The notes beneath the pieces were generated by a model. That model searched no databases and had not been told where the DNA came from. It saw only the letters and a program-made list of their open reading frames with translations. From Isotricha intestinalis (Eukaryota; Ciliophora; Litostomatea; Vestibuliferida; Isotrichidae), in contig JAJJLU010003826.1 of assembly GCA_023807065.1 (NCBI GenBank), positions 1 through 29,203 on the forward strand: a stretch of 29,203 nucleotides of DNA. The letters are read 5' to 3'. The position numbers and the translations under genes were made by a program. This document shows, one piece after another, positions 9,223-20,600 of this stretch (the stretch's first letter is position 1; each line of letters starts with the position of its first letter).

Positions 9223-9229
9223 TTTTTTT
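9223..9229 (+). terminator. RNA polymerase III T-run
   Basis: A run of seven T residues begins nine bases after the tRNA discriminator, as expected for Pol III termination. Confidence 0.75.
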
Positions 9230-9675
9230 AAATTTTAAATCAAAGAATCTTTTAGAGGTATTTTTATTATTTTAAAAAAATATTTAAATAAAAAAGATAA
9301 TAAAGCAACAAGATTAATTAAAACATTTATTAAAGATATGTGCTCTAAATATGGAAAAACAAAGATTAAAAAAAAGGAATGAAGAAAAGTTTGAGTTTCT
9401 TTCTTTAATTTAATAATAAAAATTAGCATACTTAACATAGTAATTAAACTAAATTCAATTTTTGAATTATTTTTTAATGTTTATAATTTCTGGAAAATAA
9501 ATAGAAATGAGTTTTAATTTTTATTTAATTAAAGATAAATTAAAAAAATTAAAAATAGTATAGTATATTTTCAAATATAATGTTTTGAATTTACATTACT
9601 TATGAAGAATGTTTTATAACTTTATTTATTATTTTTATTATATTTAGAAAATTAGAAAATATATGATATTATTAT
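9230..9675. other. Intergenic stretch before TTLL
   Basis: About 445 bases. A 67-codon hydrophobic minus-strand frame (9235-9438) and an overlapping plus-strand frame without a start codon (about 9239-9382) occur here. Neither has convincing homology over its length (see rejected items). The rest is AT-rich and presumably includes the TTLL promoter. Confidence 0.5.
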
Positions 9676-11502
9676 ATGAATTATTTGGAAATTTTTTATG
9701 AAAAATATAAAAAAATGAAAAATGAATTAATTAAAAAATCCTTAGAAGGGAATTTAAATAAAGAAAATATAATAAATAAATCAATAAATTTAGAAGAAGA
9801 AAAGAAAAAAGTATTATTAATAAATTTAGAACAAGAAAAAAGAAAAAAGAAAAAATTAGAAAATGAAGAAAAAATATGTATTCATCAAATAATATCAAAA
9901 AATAAAATAACTGAAAATCTAAATCAAGAAAATAATAAAGAAGAGAAAGAACTAAAAAAATTAAAAATTACAATCATAGAAACAGAAAATAAAAAAGAAG
10001 AAATTTCCAAAAATTCTTCCAATGAAAATTTAAGAAAAAAAATAGATAAAAATGATAATTTAAAAACACAAAAATTAAAAAAATCATCAAAAATAAAAAT
10101 AAAGATAAATAATTCATCATACGAAAATAATAAAATATTAAAAACTGAGAATAAAAAACCCAAAATATTAATTCTTCCTCCGGTGAATGTACAAACGGAA
10201 AATTCAATAAAATTAAAATATTGTATTTATAAAGGAAATAATGATAAATTAATAGAAAAATGTTTTGAATATAGAAAAGAAATTTGGGAAAAATCAGAAT
10301 ATCCTTTATCTCAATATTGTGATTTATTATGGACTCCTTTAAGTAAAGATATTAATTTTAAAATGTTAGAAAATAAAAAACAATATGTTAATCATTTAGA
10401 ATATCATGATGAAATTACTAATAAAAGAAATTTATTTTTAACCTTATTAAAATATTGTGAAAAAAAACATTATAATTTATTTACTTTTTTCCCTTTTACT
10501 ATAATATTTGAATTAAAACATAAAACTTTAGAAACTCAGTTAAAACACTTTGAATATATTTATGATAAAATTGAAAATTATATTTGTGGAACAAATACTG
10601 ATTTATTTAATCATAAATATAATGAAATATTTTATACTTATCAAACCAGAAAATTAGGAAGTGAACAAAGAATTTTTTTCCCAAAAACACATTATGACGG
10701 ATATAATTTATGGTTAATTAAAGCAATAAATTTAAATCGTGGAATGGGAATTAAAGTAGAAAATGATTTAGATAAAATAGAAAAAGAAATAATAGAAATA
10801 AATGATAATTTAAAAATGGAAATTTCAAATAAAAAAAAGAGAAAATGTAAATGTATATTAATACAAAAATATATAGAAAAACCATTATTATATCAAGGAA
10901 GAAAATTTGATATTAGATTATGGGTTTTATTCATAGGAAATAAACCAGATAATGTTTATATATTTAAAGAAGGTCATTTAAAAGCAACTTGTGGAAATTA
11001 TGATTTAAATTCAAAAGATATATATGTTCATTTAACTAATTATAGTATTCAAAAATATAATTCTGATTTTTCTAAAATTGAAATTGGAAATGAAATTCCT
11101 TTTAAAGACTTACAAAAAGATTTAGATTCTAAAAAAATAAAAATTAATTTTAGAAATAATATTTATCCAAAAATTGTTAGAATTGTTAGAATTACTGCAG
11201 GGGCTGCAAAAGCAAAAATAAATATGATGAATAGAAAAAATTGTTTTGAAATTTATGGTTATGATTTTATGATTGATGAAAAATTTAATCCTTTCTTAAT
11301 TGAAATTAATACTAATCCTGGATTTGAATTTTCTTCTCCTTTAATTAATATGCTTTTACCTAGATTAATTGACGATGCTTTCAAATTAACTATTGATACT
11401 GATTTTTATCTTAGTAATTTATATATGAATTCTCCTTCTAAATTCCCTGTAGATGGATATTCTAATAATGAAAATATGTTTGAAAAATATAGTGTATTAT
11501 AA
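9676..11502 (+). CDS. Tubulin tyrosine ligase-like (TTLL) enzyme
   Basis: The 608-residue protein has a lysine/glutamate-rich N-terminal extension of about 175 residues. It is probably disordered or coiled and may help bind microtubules. An ATP-grasp TTL domain follows (about 180-575). Visible landmarks are WLIKAINLNRGMGI (346-359) with the ATP-binding lysine, QKYIEKPLLYQGRKFDIR (397-414), HLTNYSIQK (452-460), GYDFMID (528-534), and IEINTNPG (542-549) with the metal-binding Glu and Asn. All core residues are present, so the enzyme is probably active. TTLL proteins ligate tyrosine, glutamate or glycine to tubulin tails using ATP, mainly on ciliary and cortical microtubules. Sequence alone does not say which amino acid is used. 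The wording near the C-terminus resembles ciliate TTLLs. Confidence 0.93.
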   Translation: MNYLEIFYEKYKKMKNELIKKSLEGNLNKENIINKSINLEEEKKKVLLINLEQEKRKKKKLENEEKICIHQIISKNKITENLNQENNKEEKELKKLKITIIETENKKEEISKNSSNENLRKKIDKNDNLKTQKLKKSSKIKIKINNSSYENNKILKTENKKPKILILPPVNVQTENSIKLKYCIYKGNNDKLIEKCFEYRKEIWEKSEYPLSQYCDLLWTPLSKDINFKMLENKKQYVNHLEYHDEITNKRNLFLTLLKYCEKKHYNLFTFFPFTIIFELKHKTLETQLKHFEYIYDKIENYICGTNTDLFNHKYNEIFYTYQTRKLGSEQRIFFPKTHYDGYNLWLIKAINLNRGMGIKVENDLDKIEKEIIEINDNLKMEISNKKKRKCKCILIQKYIEKPLLYQGRKFDIRLWVLFIGNKPDNVYIFKEGHLKATCGNYDLNSKDIYVHLTNYSIQKYNSDFSKIEIGNEIPFKDLQKDLDSKKIKINFRNNIYPKIVRIVRITAGAAKAKINMMNRKNCFEIYGYDFMIDEKFNPFLIEINTNPGFEFSSPLINMLLPRLIDDAFKLTIDTDFYLSNLYMNSPSKFPVDGYSNNENMFEKYSVL

Positions 11503-11800
11503 AATTTTTATTGATGAAAAAAATAATTTTTTTTATTTAATAGTTTTTTCACATTATATGATTTATTGATTATCTCTGTAATTAAAAAAAAAATATTAAA
11601 TCATGATTAATGTAATAATATATTATTAATTTTATTAAAAAATAATTTATAAAACTTCTTAACATCCATAACATTATTTATTAAAAATCTAAACGAAAAA
11701 AACTTGAAAAAAATAATAAAAAATCAAATAAAAAAAAAAAATAATAGTTTATTTTTAAACTTAAATAATTTATGGTTTTTTTTTTAGAAATAATAATTTG

Positions 11801-13096
11801 ATGTCTGATAATAAAGGTAATTTAGATTTAGATTATAATATGAATTTTTTAAATCACAAAACAAAAAATAATAATTTAAATATATCAGGGAATGATAACC
11901 ACAAAAAAATCCCAAACCAATTATCAATCCAAAATGAAGAAACACATTATTTACATTCAGATTTAAATTCATTTATTAATAGTAGTGAATATGCAGAAGA
12001 TATTGATATAATAGAAGAAAGAAAAAAAGAAAATTCAAAAAATTATGAAACATTAATGTTAAATGCATTAGAAGAAGAAAAACACAGTAGATATAATGAT
12101 GCTTTAAAAATATATAATATTATATTAGAACAAAATCCTAATTGTAAAAATGTTAATGTTTATAAAGGAAAAGTAATAAATTTAGCTAATTTAGAAAAAT
12201 TTGAAGAAGCTTTTAACTTTATTAATAATGTCATGAATAAAATTTTTTCAAAAAATGAAATTTTAAATATTAAAAGTCAAATTTATTTTATTCAAAAAGA
12301 TTATTTAAATTCATTAAATATTATAAATCAATTACTTAAAGATGATGAATCAAATGAAATAATTTTGTCAAATAAATTAAGAATATTATACAATTTAAAA
12401 GAAATAAAAAAGGATGATTTAATGAATTGTTTAAATAAATTATTAAAAATTAATAAAAATAATTCCACAGCATTATTTTATTCTGGTAAATTATATCAAG
12501 ATAAATTCAAATATGAAAAAGCAATAAAAAATTATTTAAAATCAATAGAAAAAAATAATAAAATAGAAGAAGAAGTATATGAAAATTTAGGAATATGTTA
12601 TCAAAATATTAAAAAATATAAATCAGCATTATTTTATTATGAAAAATATTCTATTTATAAACCAAAAGAAAAAAATTTTTTTAATATGGGACTTTGTAGT
12701 TTTGAATTACAATTATATAATAAATCAAATGAATATTTTTCAATGTGTATAGAATTAAATCCAAATAATTTTGAAAGTATATTTTATAAAGGTTTATCTA
12801 ATTTAAAACTTTTAAATGACAAAAAAGCAGAAAGACAATTTTTAAAAGTTATTCAAATTAATCCTTTTTTCTATGAAGCTTATATTAATTTAATTCAATT
12901 ACATTTATCTAAATTTAAATATGATGATGCTTTAAATATTATTAAAACTGCAAAAAAAAATTTAAAGAAAGAAAATGATAATGATAAAAAAATTCAATTT
13001 TTAATTGAACTTGAAAAATATGAACTTAAAATTAAATCAGAAAAAGAAGATGATAAAAAAAATCAATGTAGTTGTCAAGGGTGTAATATTTTTTAA
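11801..13096 (+). CDS. TPR-repeat protein with cysteine tail
   Basis: I choose ATG at 11801; it is preceded in frame by a TTG that is unlikely to be used. The protein has 431 residues. After a polar N-terminus of about 75 residues it consists of tandem 34-residue helical repeats to about residue 400. Clear TPR wording appears in blocks such as ALKIYNIILEQNP, ALFYSGKLYQDKFKYEKA and ENLGICYQNIKKYKSALFYYE, with Ala/Gly/Tyr/Pro at consensus positions. TPRs bind partner proteins; BBS4-like and TTC-family ciliary adaptors share this look, but no subfamily is certain. The last residues are CSCQGCNIF (DNA from 13067). They combine clustered cysteines with a CaaX-like end, which suggests lipid anchoring to a membrane. 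Confidence 0.85.
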   Translation: MSDNKGNLDLDYNMNFLNHKTKNNNLNISGNDNHKKIPNQLSIQNEETHYLHSDLNSFINSSEYAEDIDIIEERKKENSKNYETLMLNALEEEKHSRYNDALKIYNIILEQNPNCKNVNVYKGKVINLANLEKFEEAFNFINNVMNKIFSKNEILNIKSQIYFIQKDYLNSLNIINQLLKDDESNEIILSNKLRILYNLKEIKKDDLMNCLNKLLKINKNNSTALFYSGKLYQDKFKYEKAIKNYLKSIEKNNKIEEEVYENLGICYQNIKKYKSALFYYEKYSIYKPKEKNFFNMGLCSFELQLYNKSNEYFSMCIELNPNNFESIFYKGLSNLKLLNDKKAERQFLKVIQINPFFYEAYINLIQLHLSKFKYDDALNIIKTAKKNLKKENDNDKKIQFLIELEKYELKIKSEKEDDKKNQCSCQGCNIF

Positions 13097-13635
13097 TAAA
13101 AATTTTTTTTTTCTAGTAAATAAATAAAAATTAATTAATGAAGTTTAATTCATTTGTAAATAAAGTATTTATATATTTTTTTAAATCCAAAGAAATAATA
13201 TAAGTTATGAAAATATCAATCTATAACAAAAAAAAAATTAGAATTTCTTAAAATTGAATTCTATAAATTATAATAAGTTTATTGTTTCATTATATTTTAT
13301 TATTATTTAAATTTATTTTATTTGATAAATTTATTTTCATAATTAAATTGTTTTTTTCATTGAATATATTATTGCATTTTTTCTATCAGTGGATATTTAA
13401 ATCATTATTATTTTCATTTTCAAAACAATTATTTGATAAATATTTAACATAACTTTGAACTTATAATCTATAACTTCAAATTAAATTGAGTAAAATATCA
13501 AAATATAATCAACTAAAAACTCTTAAACACTTCCTAAATTGAAAAAATCTAAAAAAGAAAAAAAAAAACCATAAATTAAAAAATAAAATTTTATTTGGGT
13601 GAAAAAAAAATAAAAAATATTATTTTCAAAAAAAA
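13097..13635. other. Intergenic stretch, no gene seen
   Basis: About 540 bases, strongly AT-rich with T-rich first and A-rich last parts, which fits a 3' end followed by the Tectonic promoter. No open frame with coding composition and no RNA gene is seen. Confidence 0.6.
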
Positions 13636-15205
13636 ATGAAAAAACCAATAATTTTCTTCATATATGTAATAACAAAAATAAAATCATATATTCCAAATTC
13701 GGAAAAGATTCAATTAAATGGAGATGAAGGGGAGTCAATAAACATCAGAGATTCATGTACATGTGACATAACAAAAGGAATATGTGATAGAAATTGTTGT
13801 TGTGATAGAGATTGTGATTTTAAAAAATATGGTTTCTTCGATGAAATAATAGAAGAATGTCTCCCATCAAATGTAATTCAAAATGATGGAATGAATGCTG
13901 TTCCAATATGTTCAAGTGATTTCACTGTAATCGGAGATTTATTTAATCCTTTAAGTGTTGGATATCAACTTCTTATGTTTAAGAAATCCAAATACTGATT
14001 TTGATTTAGATTCTGTTAAAAATCCAGAAAAAGAAATTCAAAATATGAATTTTGACAATGATGATACTCAAATTAATGAAGATAATTTAAATGATAATTT
14101 TATTAATAATGTTGATAATACTCAAGCTGTTTATAGCAATATTAATGAAAATGTTAATCAAATTATTTCTAATTTTATTTTCCCTGTTATGTCACCTTCT
14201 GGTTTATGTATGAAAGGTTTTCCTATAAAAATTCTTAATGATAAAATTGTAACTTGTTCTTTTCCTAAAAACGGGCATAAAAATGAAATTCATAATTCTT
14301 ATATTCCAAATGAATTTTTTACAAATGTAGACTATTATTTAATTAATAAAAATTATAATATGAGAGAAGGAAGTCAAGCTGATGCTGAAGATGAAGAAAA
14401 CAAATATAAAAAAATTGAATTAAATATAAGAATTAGAAATAATGAAATTGATATTAGAAATAGTATTCTTTCATTATATTATGAAAAATTTATAGAAAGA
14501 GATTTAATTGAAGTAACATTTATAGTTAAATTTGAAATTTTGAATGACACATTTAATGAAGAAGAAGACGTTTACTTACCTAAAAAAAGTGGAAATCCAG
14601 GTTATTTAATAGGAAGTCCAATAAAATTTGGTGAATTTAAAGATCATAATCAAAATCAATTAGATTATGTTGCTCCATATAAATTTAATAGACTATTTTT
14701 AGGTGTAGATTTCCAAGGTTATTGTGTATCAGAGGAATCAGAAGATTATTATGAAGATTTAATATTATCAAATATAATAACATTTGAAAATAGAACTTTA
14801 TTTGGTTGTTTACGTAATGGAAATTCAAATTATTTATTTCCAGATAAAATAAAGCAATATTTAGAAGATAGAATTGCATATTTTGGAAATCCAAGTGTGT
14901 ATCCAAATGATTATCTTCAACCAGACATATCACAATGTAATTATGCTGATGATACTGATTATATGTTAATTACATTTTTGTATATTAATGTTGGTATTAA
15001 AGATAATCCTCAAAGAAGAATTGTTAGAGTTGAATGTCAAAGTCCTGGTTCACCTGGGGTCAAAGATACTATTTATTTAGAATTACTTTTTATTCAATAT
15101 GATGGAGGTTTAAAAACAAAAGAAGCTAAAGCTCCTTCTATTTTTGTTCTTCCTAAAAATGTTTTGTATCCTTTTAGATTTGGAACTACAAATTATGAAG
15201 AATAA
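13636..15205 (+). CDS. TCTN: Tectonic, ciliary transition-zone protein (one frame break)
   Basis: The first frame (13636 to about 13970) starts with a hydrophobic segment usable as a signal peptide, then CTCDITKGICDRNCCCDRDC at residues 41-60. This is the diagnostic Tectonic cysteine signature. The second frame, entered near 13970-13980, carries FLCLRNPN, LCMKGFPI, the GNPGYLIGSPIKFG motif and YCVSEES, and ends at TAA 15203-15205. Together they make about 520 residues, typical for the family. No C-terminal membrane helix is seen, so it resembles the secreted-type TCTN1 more than TCTN2/3. Tectonics work with the MKS complex at the base of cilia to gate membrane proteins. The break needs one base to be skipped. 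A short intron with a suitable phase is possible (a 55-base GT...AG candidate) but would remove plausible coding sequence, so an assembly indel is my first guess. Confidence 0.85.
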
Positions 15206-15301
15206 CACATTTGTACTTTTTTATTTTCGTTTTTTTTTAAATAATTTAAATATTTTTTTATCATTTTTTATTTTAATTATTTTTTGTTTTTTTATTATAC
15301 A

Positions 15302-17227
15302 ATGAAGAATGAAAGAGATAGGAATTCAATTATTGAAAGTAAAAATAGAAAAAATGTTGTTGAAAAAAAATATAATAATAAATTAATTGGAACTTTTATT
15401 TTAAATGATAATAAAAGTAAAAAAAATGGAAGTTTGGATTTAAATCTTGATAAAAATTCTGAAAAAAAAAATGAAAATAAAAAGGAATTTAATAATAAAA
15501 ATAATGTAAAAAGTTTAAAGTTTGATACTCTTTATCAAATTCAGAAAAAAAAAGATAATACAATAAAAGTAAAATTAGATAAATTAAACCAAAATTTAAC
15601 GATAAATATAAAAGAAGAAAAAAATATAGATAATACAAAAATAAATGTACAAAATTTCCAAATTAACGGTATTAATGAAGAAAAAGAAGATAATATAGAT
15701 GAAAAAAATGATAAAAAAAAAAACATTATTAATTCATCTATATCATTAATAGAAAAAGAAGAAAAAGAAAAAGAAAATTTTGAAAATAAAATAATAGAAG
15801 ATAATAGTTTTAATTATATTAAAGAAAATCAAGACAATATAAACTCTTCAAATTTAGATTTAGAAAATAGATTAAATAGTTTACTTAAAGAAATAAAAAA
15901 AGAAGAAATTAATATGGAATATCAAACTAAAAAACATAATTTAATAATATCAAAATTGGATGATAAAATTATTTCATTATTAAATGAAAAAAATACAACT
16001 TTTAATTCAATATTAGCAATAAATAAAGAAATAAATAACAAATACAACGAAATTAATAAGTTTCATATAGATACAATTTTTAATAATTTGAAGAAGAATA
16101 AATCATATGAGGAAATAAGTAAAATAAAAAATAAAGAAATTGAAAATGTAAAAAAATCAAAGAATATAATTTTAAAAGACATCAAAGTTTTAGAAAAGCA
16201 AATACAAGAAAATTTACATTCACATGATTATTCAAATAATGATGAAACATTTATAATTAATAGTAAAAATGATGAATTAAATGTAATTTTAATTCAATTA
16301 AAACAAAAAATTGTAAATCTAGAAAAAGAAAATAAAGAACTAGAAAAATATAGAATTAAACATATGAATTGTTCAATGAAAATAAAAAATTTATTTGAAA
16401 CATTTAGAAAAACCAGAAATGAATTAACTTATTTAATAAAATATAAAAATACATTAGAAATAAATAAAGTACAATTAGATTCATCAAAGAAAAAAAAAAG
16501 GGAAAAAATAAAAAAAAATTTAACAGGAAAAATAAAAATGCATTATTTAAAAAAGTCAAATTCAACTTTATATTTACCTTCATATAATAAAAAAATAAAC
16601 ACGACAAAATCTTCAATAATAAAATCTTTATATAATGAATTATTAAATGAAAATAAAAGTTTATCTTCAGAAAGAAATAAAATTATTTCAAATGAAAATA
16701 ATCTTTTTAAAAAAGAAGAAAAAGAAACTTTAATTAATTTAATTCCTGAAGAAGCAATTAATAAATATGAAAATAAATTTAAAAAAATTTTTGATGAAAG
16801 AAAATTAATTTATGATAAATTAAATGGAAAAGAAATTGAATTTGAAAAAGTAAATTCTTTAAATAATTTTATAAAAGAAAATAATAATAAAAATACAAAA
16901 TTAATTAATTCTTCTAAATTTATTTCTAATCAAATTACGGTTACCACATTTGAAATTCAAAATATAAAAAGAAAAATAAATGAAATCAAAAATGAAATAA
17001 ATAAAGAAAAAAAAAATGAAATTCAATTAATTGAAAAAAATAATATATTAAATAATCAAATTAAAGAAATTAAAGAAGTCAATAGTAAAATATTTCCAAA
17101 AAATAAAAATTTGAATATTAAAAAATTGAATATTAAAAATAGAGATAAAAAAATAAATTCAAATTCTTTAACAAAAGATTTGAATAGAAATTTATCTGAA
17201 CTTTTTCTATCTAATAAAAAAAAATAG
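15302..17227 (+). CDS. Long coiled-coil protein
   Basis: I choose ATG at 15302; an upstream in-frame TTG at 15284 is unlikely to be a start. The product has about 641 residues and is dominated by Lys, Asn, Glu and Ile. The first 190 residues are polar and probably disordered. From about 190 to the end there are long heptad-like helical segments, separated near 390-430 by a basic linker (KKKKREKIKKN and nearby). No membrane segment, zinc site or enzyme motif is visible. Coiled-coil proteins of this type are common in cilia, basal bodies and the ciliate cortex, but a role here is only guessed. It follows Tectonic by 96 bases on the same strand and ends with TAG. Confidence 0.78.
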   Translation: MKNERDRNSIIESKNRKNVVEKKYNNKLIGTFILNDNKSKKNGSLDLNLDKNSEKKNENKKEFNNKNNVKSLKFDTLYQIQKKKDNTIKVKLDKLNQNLTINIKEEKNIDNTKINVQNFQINGINEEKEDNIDEKNDKKKNIINSSISLIEKEEKEKENFENKIIEDNSFNYIKENQDNINSSNLDLENRLNSLLKEIKKEEINMEYQTKKHNLIISKLDDKIISLLNEKNTTFNSILAINKEINNKYNEINKFHIDTIFNNLKKNKSYEEISKIKNKEIENVKKSKNIILKDIKVLEKQIQENLHSHDYSNNDETFIINSKNDELNVILIQLKQKIVNLEKENKELEKYRIKHMNCSMKIKNLFETFRKTRNELTYLIKYKNTLEINKVQLDSSKKKKREKIKKNLTGKIKMHYLKKSNSTLYLPSYNKKINTTKSSIIKSLYNELLNENKSLSSERNKIISNENNLFKKEEKETLINLIPEEAINKYENKFKKIFDERKLIYDKLNGKEIEFEKVNSLNNFIKENNNKNTKLINSSKFISNQITVTTFEIQNIKRKINEIKNEINKEKKNEIQLIEKNNILNNQIKEIKEVNSKIFPKNKNLNIKKLNIKNRDKKINSNSLTKDLNRNLSELFLSNKKK

Positions 17228-17628
17228 AAATAATTTCACAATGATGAAAATGAATCTGTTAGAAAGATAAATCAAAAAATTTTTTAAAAATATAATTTGA
17301 AATTAATATATAATAATATAGAGTACTTTATATATATAAAATTTATATATAAAAATTTTTTATGAATAAATATAATTAAATTTGAATAAATAAAATAATT
17401 TACCGCAAAAATTTCAAAAATTTTTCAAATAAAAAAAACAAATACATTTTTAATTACTGTAAACTAAAACCTTCCCTTGTTAATTGGTTATTAACAATCT
17501 GATAATAAATACTCAAAAACCAAAGCCAAAATTAAAAAAACCTAAAAAACTCAAAAATTAAAAAAATATAAATAAATAAATCCTAAAAAATTATCTTTAA
17601 ATAAATAAATAAATTCAAAAAAAAAAAT
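17228..17628. other. Intergenic region upstream of nucleoporin gene
   Basis: About 400 bases. It contains an unusually GC-containing patch at 17402-17480 and a perfect small inverted repeat at 17477-17497, followed by an A-rich leader with AAAT repeats up to the ATG. It is probably the promoter and 5' untranslated region. Confidence 0.5.
17477..17497. repeat. Small perfect inverted repeat
   Basis: TTGTTAAT and ATTAACAA pair as eight bases around the five-base loop TGGTT. It lies about 130 bases before the nucleoporin start and could be a protein-binding palindrome or chance in AT-rich DNA. Confidence 0.45.
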
Positions 17629-20600
17629 ATGTCAACATATAAAGAAGTACTCTTAACATTACCATCAAATAATAAATTTGAAAATAACATATCTCAAAAT
17701 TTTCTTCCCTTTCAAAATTCAATATCTTCAATAAAAAACAATAAATCATTTGGAGAAACATTATCACTTCCTCATCATATGATATATGTGATAGCAATGG
17801 ATAATATAATAACAATAAAAACAATAAACACAATGAATATAACAATAAATTCTGAAGTTGAATTTACTTCTTCTTTTTCTTTTACAGTTAATTCAAATAT
17901 TTTAGAAAATTTAACTTTATTAAAATATTTTAATGATGATTATCATTATATTCTTATTTTTTTTACTTCAAATAATACTGTTTATTTTAATATTATGAAT
18001 GCTGAAACTAATAAAAGTGAAGTTAATTTAATGTATGATTTAAAAAATAATTTTGAAAGTTCTTCTGTTGAATTTATTGGATTTTCCAATAATGGAATTT
18101 TTAATTTTATTTTAGGTAATTCAAATGGTAATTTAATGTATCTAAATTTACTTTATGATACAAATAAAAATTCCTTATCTAATAATGTTAAATATATTAA
18201 TACTCAACAAAAAGGATTTTTTGAAAATTTTTCTAATCGTTTTAATTATTTTAAAAATAATAATGAAGTTGAAAATATTGGAATTAATTCTATGAAATAT
18301 ATTGGTAATGATTTAATTTGTTTTATAAGATGTAATTTTGTATTTGAAGTTTTTAATATTAAAAAAGAAAAAAAAATATTTAGTATGAATTTTACTGAAA
18401 ATAAAAATAATAATGAGATTTTATCATCTTCTAAAATTTTATTTCAAGTTTCTGAAACAACATTATCAGAATTTCAATTAGGACAAAAAAAGATATTTAA
18501 TATAATGTTATATTTTAATTCTCAAATAAATTATTCATTAATAACTTTTGATTTATGGTTTTGTAATATTCCAAATATAAATTCTAAAATAATTTCAACA
18601 GATTTAAATTTATTTTATAATTCAATTGATTTAGGAGATGAAGTTAAATTAGTAAATAAAAGAATAAATATTCTTCCTGGAATTATTATTGATATGACAA
18701 TTAAAGATGAAAAATTATGGATTATAATGCAAATTAAAAATTCAAATTTAATTCAATGTAAATATGATATTAAAATTATTAATATTGATTCTTCTTCAGA
18801 AGAAAATGAATTTATTGATGAATTATTATATGGTTATAATAATTTTTCTTCTGTTGATTTTTTAGAAAAAAAATTATTAAATTTATTCTATATGATCAAA
18901 CAAATTAATTTAAATTCTTCTATTTCTAATTTAAAACATAATAAAATTTTCATATCTATTTTATCAAATGAAGAATATTTATCAAATGAAAGTTTAATTA
19001 ATTTTATTAATATGAAATTTTCAGAAAATTTTCAAAGTAAAAAAAAAGTTATTCAATTTTTAAAAGACTTATATATTAATAATAATGAAAATAATAAAAG
19101 TTTATATCAAGAAATAATAATGCCAATGATATTAGATGAATTAAATAACAATAGTATAATTTCAATAGGTTCTTTTGAAAATTTAGATATTAAAAGTGTA
19201 GTTTTATTAAGACAAAAAGGAATTTCATTATTAAAAAATGTAGGAGCTTTTGAAAGAATTGAACAAATAATATTTAATTATGAAATTCAATTAAGAAAAA
19301 TTATTTGTAATACTCAATATAATATTTTTGATACTTATTCACTTGAAAAAGAAGTTTCTGTTTACATTCACAATGAAATTACAACTAATGATATTAATTC
19401 TTTGTTTTTAAGTTTAGCTTTAATTAGAATTTATATGACTGAAGTTAATTTATTTTCTTCAAATGAAGATTATTTAAACAAAAAATTTTCTGATGAAAAA
19501 GATTTAAATAATTTCATTGTAAATGTTATTGGAAATAAAGTTAACATTCAATATAATAGTTGTAATAATATTGAATTTATTCATGAAATTTTAAATGATA
19601 TTTTCCTGAATCATAGAAATGAAATTTTAACTTATATGCAAATAATCATTAATCAATTTAATAAAATGTTTAAAGAAGCTTCTTTTAAAAATAATAATTT
19701 GGATATTAGAATGTCTGAAAATGAATATAATAAGATAATTAATAGTAAATATTGTGAAATAATATCAAAATTGGTTTTAAATCATATAACTTCTTTATAT
19801 CATATTTCAAGAGATTTAATTTGTTTAATTCAATGGAGAAAAAATAATATTCCTTTAGAAGATTTATTTGCAGAAGAAAATTTCCAAAATAAATATAATT
19901 TAATATCTAAAATTGATGATGATATTAAAAATTTTTTTACAGAATCTTTTATATTATATATTATATCAAAGCATTTAACTTATTTTAATACTGATATTGT
20001 TTCGAAAATCCCAAAATCAACTTTAAATAATTCTTTAAGATATAAAGATATGGAAGTTTCTTGTTTAGAATATTTAGTCTTTGATAAATTTTCTGAATTT
20101 GGAAATGATATTTTAGCTCAGAAAAAAAATGATTATATTAATTTTACTATAAGTTCTCTTTTATATGATTTATTTGTGATAAATAAAAATCCAGGAAATA
20201 ATAGTTTTATATTAAAAATGTTATTAGATAATAAAGATTATAATTTTATTATTTTAATTACTTTAATGACAAAAACTGAAAATTTAAAAATTAATTCTTT
20301 AAGATTAAGAATTATTTCAAATTATAATTTAGGAAATAAAGAAGAAACTAAAAAACTTTTAAGAGAATATTTTATTTATGCTAAAAGTAAAAATCATTTA
20401 GAAAATATTGAAAATGATTTTGATGACTTTCAAAAATATATAAATAATGAAAATTTAACTGATTTTTATTTTTTAGGTTTTCAATTTCTTTTTCCAATAT
20501 ATGAAAATTATTTTAATAATCCTGATTTAGAACAAATTGACATTTATAATAAAAATAAAGAAAAAATTAATATATTCATAGGAAAATTATTTGATTCTTG

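Noticed and set aside
9235..9438. A 67-codon minus-strand hydrophobic frame whose end (YFFKIIKIPL) recalls the Sec61 gamma C-terminus.
   Set aside because: The N-terminal part lacks the conserved lysine/cysteine/proline-aspartate segment of Sec61 gamma, and the plus strand here has the purine-rich bias of host coding sequence. The resemblance of about ten residues may be chance.
11770..11800. An in-frame TTG start and a T-run ending in AG just upstream of the TPR gene, suggestive of an intron end.
   Set aside because: No upstream coding exon is seen, and ATG at 11801 is a normal start.
13930..13985. A 29-base GT...AG segment as an intron in Tectonic.
   Set aside because: Its length gives the wrong phase to join the two frames. 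A 55-base alternative has the right phase but would remove coding-like sequence including a conserved-looking cysteine.
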